Assembly: GCA_015489055.1 (NCBI GenBank)
Contig: WFMO01000001.1
Coordinates: 1-8,550, forward strand
Direction: 5' to 3'
Source: Helicobacteraceae bacterium
Lineage (GTDB): Bacteria > Campylobacterota > Campylobacteria > Campylobacterales > Sulfurimonadaceae
DNA length: 8,550 nucleotides
Every line of letters begins with the position of its first letter. The stretch's first letter is position 1. Made by a program: the position numbers and the translations under genes. Under the pieces are notes generated by a model. The model saw nothing but the letters and a program-made list of their open reading frames with translations, was not told the origin of the DNA and did not search any database. This document shows, piece by piece, positions 4,101 to 8,550 of the stretch.

Positions 4101-4518
4101 AGATATCCTTTGCGCAAATTACCATATATCCGCAATCAGCCCTTAAAGTTACACCATTGCTGCCCTCGTAAGACATTAAACCGTATTTTTTAAAACGTGG
4201 TACACTTATAAAACGCTCAACACCCTGCTCACTTTGCATAAGAACTTTTGCGCTCCCTACAATCATATTAGTAACCTCCAGCAACATATTGGTTAATTCT
4301 TCTTTTGAACTATCTGCTTCATCTAAAAATATCATATTTATATTTTGCAGCATTGATTGTGTGATACCAATGCTGATTTGCGCTTTACTATTGGTATCTA
4401 ATATATCTATATCTGCTATAAAAAGTGGTTGCAGACACTGACCTTTGTCCTGAGTACAAGTCTTTGCCAGTTGATGTTCACAAAAACTTATTGCCGCCTT
4501 TATGATGGTTTCTATCAT
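4093..4518 (-). CDS. CheX/CheC-like domain protein, first gene of the fliN operon
   Basis: A 141-residue soluble protein. The core from residue 33 follows the CheX/CheC/FliY fold: strands FIADIDIL and AQISIGIT, a helix, then the signature helix NMLLEVTNMIVGSAK (77-91), and strands VERFISVPRF and GVTLRADCGYMVICA. The signature contains E81 and N84 in the E-x-x-N arrangement that CheX and CheC use to remove phosphate from CheY-P. The usual Asp/Ser four residues before the Glu is Asn77, so catalysis is uncertain. The protein has only one such helix, as in CheX. The gene leads the operon, overlaps fliN by eight bases and has its own promoter. A role in chemotaxis signal termination or in the switch complex is inferred. 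An N-terminal run of cysteines (13, 21, 28) is unusual. Confidence 0.65.
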   Translation of the reverse strand: MIETIIKAAISFCEHQLAKTCTQDKGQCLQPLFIADIDILDTNSKAQISIGITQSMLQNINMIFLDEADSSKEELTNMLLEVTNMIVGSAKVLMQSEQGVERFISVPRFKKYGLMSYEGSNGVTLRADCGYMVICAKDIYE

Positions 4519-4542
4519 TCATTGTTCCGTTAATTTTTAATG

Positions 4543-4548
4543 ATTATA
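4543..4548 (-). promoter_or_regulatory. Likely -10 box for the cheX-like/fliN/fliO operon
   Basis: On the minus strand TATAAT occupies 4548-4543, about 25 bases before the ATG at 4518, with GGAAC upstream of the start. No convincing -35 is seen and there is no sigma-54 (GG-N10-GC) or sigma-28 pattern, so this operon may be read by the housekeeping sigma factor. Confidence 0.5.
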
Positions 4549-4597
4549 CGTTATATTAACCTAAAAATAATTTAAATACGCTTCATAAGCAAGACTC

Positions 4598-4606
4598 TGA
4601 TATAAT
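4598..4606 (+). promoter_or_regulatory. Extended -10 promoter of uvrA-recR
   Basis: TGA-TATAAT (4598-4606) is an extended -10 element 52 bases before the uvrA ATG. The expected -35 position holds no good match, as is usual in this phylum. It lies back to back with the minus-strand promoter at 4543-4548, about 50 bases apart. I see no SOS (LexA) box, in line with the lack of LexA in many Campylobacterota. Confidence 0.6.
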
Positions 4607-4657
4607 TTGGTTATGAATTATCAGGCTTTTAAGATATATAAAAGGATATAGATATAT

Positions 4658-7465
4658 ATGATAAAAATATATGGTGCGCGCGAAAATAATTTAAAAAATA
4701 TTTCACTAGAAATTCCAAAAAATAAACTTGTTGTTTGTACCGGTCTTAGTGGAAGCGGCAAATCAACATTAGCCTTTGATACTCTGTATGCCGAAGGACA
4801 AAGAAGATATATAGAGTCCTTGTCATCTTACGCTAGACAATTCTTAGACCGCATAGGTAAACCGGATGTAGATAAAATCGACGGTCTAACCCCAGCTATT
4901 GCAATAGATCAAAAAACAACATCTAAAAATCCGCGCTCCACAGTTGGAACAATAACTGAAATTTATGATTATCTACGTTTATTGTTTGCTAGAATAGGGG
5001 TACAGTATTGTCATAAATGCGGTAAAAAAATATCTCAAATGAGTGCTGAAGATATAATAAATCAGGTATTAAAACTACCTACTGATGCTAAAATCATTAT
5101 ACTAGCACCTATTATTAAAGAAAAAAAAGGTTCGTTTACGGATATTTTGGAATCACTTGTTCAAAACGGTTATGTCAGAGCCATGATAGATGGGGTTATG
5201 ACGCGGCTTGATGAAGAAATAGAATTAAGCAAAACCAAAAAACACACTATTAAAGTAGTTATCGACCGTCTTATCATCAACCCTCAAAACAAAGACCGTA
5301 TAGCACAAGATGTTGAACGAGCGCTCAAGCAAAGTTACGGAGAGATGGAAATTGATATTTTAAACCATGCGGAAGTAGGTCTGCAAGAATCGCATATTCA
5401 TTATAGTGAACACAATGCCTGCTTTGACTGTAAAATCAGTTTTGATAAATTAGAGCCGCTCTCTTTTTCGTTTAATTCTCCTAAAGGAGCCTGTCCTGAA
5501 TGTGACGGACTGGGCGTGAGATATTCTCTTGATTACAACAAGATAATAAATGCAGATTTATCAATCGATAAAGGAGCAGTAAAAATACTCTACGGTTTTA
5601 ATAAAAGTTACTATTTTAATTTTTTAAAAGGTTTTTGCAAAAGTGCAGATATTGACATAGATACACCGTTTGCCGACTTGCCCCAGCACCATAAAAATGC
5701 GATACTCCACGGCAGCGTTGATGAAATACAATTTACATGGAAACGCCACTCCATTAAACGCATATGGCCCGGAGTCGTCAAAATAGCATACGATATGTTT
5801 AAAGATGAAAAAGATTTGACAGATTATATGAGTGAAAAAATATGCGATGTTTGTGGTGGGCACCGTTTAAAACAGGAAAGTCTTGCGGTCAAAGTTGCAG
5901 GACACAACATAGCCTCGATACTAGATATGCCTATGCATAAAAGCTATAAGCTTTTTGCGGATGAAGAAAATTTTTCACATTTAAACGATCAACAGACTAT
6001 GATAGCAACACCGATTTTAAACGAGATACGCGAGCGATTATATTTTTTATATGATGTAGGTCTCGGCTACATAACGCTAGGCAGAGATGCTAGAACCATC
6101 AGCGGCGGTGAAGCACAGCGTATCAGAATAGCGTCTCAAATAGGAAGTGGACTTACCGGGGTTATGTATGTACTTGATGAACCTAGTATCGGCCTACATG
6201 AAAGGGATACATTAAAACTAATCAGGACACTAAGAAGCCTTCAAAGCAAAGGCAATAGCGTTATTGTAGTAGAGCATGATAAAGAAACCATTCAAAATGC
6301 TGATTTTATCATAGATATAGGACCAGGTGCTGGAAAATTTGGAGGAGAGGTTGTATTTGCCGGTACATTTGAAGAGCTAAAAAAGGCAAATACACTAACG
6401 GCTGATTATATTACCGGACGTAAAAAAATAGAATACTTTCATAGGCGTACTCAAAAACAGTTTATTCAAATTAAAAATGTTACGCTCAATAATATCAAAA
6501 ATCTTGATGTAACCATACCTCTGCAAAACTTTACATGTATAACCGGAGTAAGTGGCAGCGGAAAGAGTTCATTGATACTTCAAGCACTCCTTCCAACAGC
6601 ACGCCAAATACTAAACCACGCAAAAAAGATAAAAAAAGTCGCCGGCATAGTGATAGAGGGATTAGAATATGTTGATAAGGTAATATATCTTGATCAAAGC
6701 CCTATAGGACGAACTCCAAGAAGCAATCCGGCTACTTATACCGGTGTTATGGATGAAATAAGAAATCTTTTTGCCAAGACAAAAGAAGCCAACATCAGAG
6801 GTTATACTACTTCAAGATTTAGTTTTAATGTAAAAGGCGGTAGATGTGAAAAGTGCCAAGGCGAAGGACAAATAAAGATAGAGATGCATTTTCTGCCAGA
6901 CATCATGGTCAAATGTGATTCTTGCAGCGGTACAAGATACAATGCGCAAACACTGGAAGTTTTATACAAAGGTAAAAATATTTCCGATGTGCTTAGTATG
7001 AGTGTCTCAGAAGCATTAGATTTTTTTAGTCAAATACCAAAAATAAAAGCTAAAATGCAAACATTACATGACGTGGGACTAGGATATATAACGCTGGGTC
7101 AAAATGCCACAACGCTCTCAGGAGGGGAAGCGCAGCGTATAAAACTTAGCAAAGAATTAAGTCGTAAAGATACGGGTCAAACTCTGTATATTTTAGATGA
7201 ACCTACAACGGGACTTCATTTTGATGATGTAAACCGTCTAACCAAAGTCCTGCACAATTTCGTAGAACTAGGCAACAGTGTGCTTGTTATAGAGCATAAT
7301 CTGGATATGATTAAAAATGCTGATTACATCATAGATATGGGACCTGAAGGCGGTGATGGCGGAGGTCAGATTGTAGCAACGGGCTCACCTGAAAAGTTGG
7401 CTAAAGAACACAAAAAAACAAAAAGCTATACCGGGGAATATCTAGCTAAAGAGCTAGATATATGA
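4658..7465 (+). CDS. uvrA: Excinuclease ABC subunit A (UvrA)
   Basis: A full-length 935-residue protein (family about 940). UvrA is the damage sensor of nucleotide excision repair: a dimeric DNA-stimulated ATPase that finds lesions and loads UvrB. Two ABC ATPase units are visible. Walker A motifs are GLSGSGKS (29-36) and GVSGSGKS (630-637). ABC signatures SGGEAQR lie at 482-488 and 821-827, with Walker B VLDEPS (505-510) and ILDEPT (845-850). Zinc-binding pairs are C255/C258 with C279/C282, and C730/C733 with C753/C756. Extra Cys pairs occur at C118/C121 and C396/C399. The UvrB-binding and signature-insertion domains fall at about 120-250 and 290-400. ATG 4658 has AAAGGA (4641-4646) 11 bases ahead, a rather long spacing in an AT-only leader. 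recR overlaps its last four bases. Confidence 0.98.
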   Translation: MIKIYGARENNLKNISLEIPKNKLVVCTGLSGSGKSTLAFDTLYAEGQRRYIESLSSYARQFLDRIGKPDVDKIDGLTPAIAIDQKTTSKNPRSTVGTITEIYDYLRLLFARIGVQYCHKCGKKISQMSAEDIINQVLKLPTDAKIIILAPIIKEKKGSFTDILESLVQNGYVRAMIDGVMTRLDEEIELSKTKKHTIKVVIDRLIINPQNKDRIAQDVERALKQSYGEMEIDILNHAEVGLQESHIHYSEHNACFDCKISFDKLEPLSFSFNSPKGACPECDGLGVRYSLDYNKIINADLSIDKGAVKILYGFNKSYYFNFLKGFCKSADIDIDTPFADLPQHHKNAILHGSVDEIQFTWKRHSIKRIWPGVVKIAYDMFKDEKDLTDYMSEKICDVCGGHRLKQESLAVKVAGHNIASILDMPMHKSYKLFADEENFSHLNDQQTMIATPILNEIRERLYFLYDVGLGYITLGRDARTISGGEAQRIRIASQIGSGLTGVMYVLDEPSIGLHERDTLKLIRTLRSLQSKGNSVIVVEHDKETIQNADFIIDIGPGAGKFGGEVVFAGTFEELKKANTLTADYITGRKKIEYFHRRTQKQFIQIKNVTLNNIKNLDVTIPLQNFTCITGVSGSGKSSLILQALLPTARQILNHAKKIKKVAGIVIEGLEYVDKVIYLDQSPIGRTPRSNPATYTGVMDEIRNLFAKTKEANIRGYTTSRFSFNVKGGRCEKCQGEGQIKIEMHFLPDIMVKCDSCSGTRYNAQTLEVLYKGKNISDVLSMSVSEALDFFSQIPKIKAKMQTLHDVGLGYITLGQNATTLSGGEAQRIKLSKELSRKDTGQTLYILDEPTTGLHFDDVNRLTKVLHNFVELGNSVLVIEHNLDMIKNADYIIDMGPEGGDGGGQIVATGSPEKLAKEHKKTKSYTGEYLAKELDI
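7441..7458 (+). promoter_or_regulatory. Hairpin just before the recR start
   Basis: TCTAGCT (7441-7447) and AGCTAGA (7452-7458) form a perfect seven-base stem with the loop AAAG. It spans the last uvrA codons and ends three bases before the recR ATG (7462). It would hide the weak AAGAG ribosome site until ribosomes finishing uvrA melt it, which would couple recR translation to uvrA. This is inferred from position alone. Confidence 0.4.
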
Positions 7466-8031
7466 AGAAATCACTAGAGAAATTTAACCGCTTAGTCCAA
7501 GCGCTTGAAGAGCTTCCCTCAATAGGCAAAAAATCTGCACTAAGAATAGCATATTTTATGGTAATGCGGGATAATTTTTCTGCTATAAAAATAGCACATG
7601 CCATCGAAGATGCCGTTGGCAGCTTGAAAAAATGCACCTCTTGTGGAGGCATGAGTGAAGATGAACTGTGTGCAATATGCAGCGACCAGACAAGAGATGC
7701 GACTACACTTTGTATAGTTCAAGATGCTAAAGACATTTTAACTTTTGAAGAAAATGCTCTTTTTTCCGGCACATATTTTGTATTAGACACGCTTGAAGCA
7801 CTTGATATTGAAAAACTACAAGTCAAAATATCTGCAGGAGTGCAAGAGATTATCTTTGCTTTTACACCATCTATTGCCAATGATTCTATCATCTTATATA
7901 TAGAAGATAAGTTTTCACAGTACAATATTACATTTACAAAAATTGCTCAAGGCGTGCCTACCGGTGTCAGTTTAGAAAATATAGATATTTTATCACTTAG
8001 CAAAGCTATCAAAAACAGAGTAAAGGTCTGA
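7462..8031 (+). CDS. recR: Recombination mediator protein RecR
   Basis: A 189-residue protein, slightly shorter than the usual 198-200. Domains in order: a helix-hairpin-helix around ALEELPSIGKKSALRIA (14-30), a C4 zinc finger (C58, C61, C70, C73), and a Toprim domain from about 81 (LCIVQDAKDIL). The C-terminal signature is KIAQGVPTGVSLENID (160-175). RecR acts with RecO (and RecF where present) to load RecA on SSB-coated gaps. Two canonical Toprim features are altered: the first strand has Gln87 where the family has Glu, and the 'SPLDGIGP' and 'NPTVEGEAT' loops are replaced by a shorter, different sequence (FAFTPSIANDSI). This may be a lineage trait. The gene overlaps uvrA by four bases (ATGA) and must be co-transcribed. 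Confidence 0.92.
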   Translation: MKKSLEKFNRLVQALEELPSIGKKSALRIAYFMVMRDNFSAIKIAHAIEDAVGSLKKCTSCGGMSEDELCAICSDQTRDATTLCIVQDAKDILTFEENALFSGTYFVLDTLEALDIEKLQVKISAGVQEIIFAFTPSIANDSIILYIEDKFSQYNITFTKIAQGVPTGVSLENIDILSLSKAIKNRVKV

Positions 8032-8051
8032 TTGGTTTTTAAGCCAATTTT
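8031..8051 (+). terminator. Possible weak terminator after recR
   Basis: ATTGG (8031-8035) pairs with CCAAT (8044-8048), extendable by one wobble pair, and TTTT follows (8048-8051). The stem is short and AT-rich, so efficiency would be low; aroB downstream could still receive read-through. Confidence 0.3.
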
Positions 8052-8053
8052 GA

Positions 8054-8266
8054 CTATATTTATATGATAAGTATCTATCCATAAATAAAGCCAAACAACA
8101 GGGGTTTAAAACGACATCCAATACAAGGCAAAACAAGCAGGAGATACTGGTAGCTTCAAGAGTTTTTAACGCAGTAATAGGTATTATTTTAAACCTTCTT
8201 ACGGGCGAAAAGAAAAGATACATAAAAAATATAACGGATAAACATGACAGTAAACATACAGCTTAA
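8054..8266 (+). other. Start-less open frame between recR and aroB
   Basis: The interval 8032-8243 holds no conventional gene. One frame is open for 70 codons from 8054 to TAA 8264-8266, ending 23 bases inside aroB. It has no ATG, GTG or TTG anywhere in frame. The product would contain a polar N-half and a hydrophobic stretch (FNAVIGIILNLL) followed by a basic tail. An ATG at 8064 opens the neighbouring frame but stops after six codons, so a single-base change could once have joined the two. It may be a decayed small membrane protein gene or chance. Confidence 0.3.
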
Positions 8267-8550
8267 ACAAATGATTGACAACTCATACCAGATTTCAATA
8301 GATAAACTAAAATCACAGAAGTTTAACTCAAAAGTTGCCATCATCACAAATCCCAAAGTAGCGGGCTTGCACCTTAGCTACCTTTTAAAATACATCAGCG
8401 CCAAAGAACTCTACATCATCACAATCGCAGATGGGGAAGAGTTTAAAAAACAAGAAACTGTTGATATGATAATGCAAAATCTGTTTAACCATAAATTTAA
8501 CCGAAGCTCAATACTAATTGCTTTTGGCGGAGGTGTTGTCGGTGATATAA
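8244..8550 (+). CDS. aroB: 3-dehydroquinate synthase AroB, N-terminal part, cut by window edge
   Basis: The first 102 codons of a gene that runs off the right edge. AroB turns 3-deoxy-D-arabino-heptulosonate 7-phosphate into 3-dehydroquinate, using NAD and a metal ion, in the shikimate pathway to aromatic amino acids. Visible family features are the N-terminal nucleotide-binding fold (SKVAIITNPKVAGLHLSYLL), the IADGEEFKKQETVDMI block, and the glycine-rich NAD-binding motif AFGGGVVGD (near residues 93-101) just before the edge. ATG 8244 has GGA six bases ahead, a modest ribosome site. Its relation to recR is uncertain, as a 212-base gap separates them. Confidence 0.93.
   Translation, partial: MTVNIQLKQMIDNSYQISIDKLKSQKFNSKVAIITNPKVAGLHLSYLLKYISAKELYIITIADGEEFKKQETVDMIMQNLFNHKFNRSSILIAFGGGVVGDI

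Noticed and set aside
4519..4657. Sigma-54 or sigma-28 flagellar promoter upstream of the cheX-like gene
   Set aside because: No GG-N10-GC or GCCGATAA-like box on the minus strand; only a housekeeping -10 is seen.
5624..5863. 79-residue minus-strand frame inside uvrA
   Set aside because: Antisense shadow of a full-length, strongly conserved gene.
7993..8223. 76-residue minus-strand frame between recR and aroB
   Set aside because: Cys/Leu-rich and overlaps the recR 3' end; no ribosome site is evident. It looks like the antisense shadow of the start-less plus frame.
1..8550. CRISPR array
   Set aside because: No regularly spaced short direct repeats anywhere in the window.

Overview
The window looks like the chromosome of a flagellated Campylobacterota (formerly Epsilonproteobacteria) member, most likely Sulfurimonas or a relative. 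The evidence is an AT-rich, Lys/Ile/Asn-rich coding style, extended -10 promoters with little -35 sequence, the fliN-fliO gene order known from Helicobacter, and core genes uvrA, recR and aroB. The genus is inferred, not proven.

Left part (1 to about 2870): a run of integron-type gene cassettes with no integrase gene in view. Four attC-like recombination sites (about 16-154, 609-745, 1323-1390, 2652-2709) separate cassettes that all read rightward. The key test is the cassette boundary. In a true cassette, the 7-8 bases that follow the crossover G at its left end must be complementary to the R'' box that opens the attC at its right end. This holds for cassette 1 (8/8), cassette 2 (6/7) and cassette 3 (8/8). 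Cassette 0 has no open reading frame: it is essentially one GC-rich, highly folded attC. Cassette 1 carries a five-helix membrane protein with a TTG start. Cassette 2 carries a ribbon-helix-helix antitoxin and a RelE-type toxin behind their own promoter. Cassette 3 carries a secreted protein, a small unrecognised protein one base downstream, and a second antitoxin-toxin pair behind its own promoter. The array decays at its right end: a truncated copy of cassette 0 (2704 to about 2745) runs into the C-terminal remnant of a ParE-type toxin gene, followed by the left half of another attC.

Middle (2902-4518, minus strand): a tightly overlapping operon of a CheX/CheC-like gene, fliN and fliO. It codes for a probable chemotaxis/switch protein, a flagellar switch protein and a flagellar export-apparatus protein. 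The array abuts the 3' end of this operon.

Right part (4519-8550, plus strand): a divergent promoter region, then uvrA (nucleotide excision repair) overlapping recR (recombination mediator) by four bases. A 212-base interval follows, with a weak hairpin and a start-less open frame, and then the first 102 codons of aroB, cut by the window edge.
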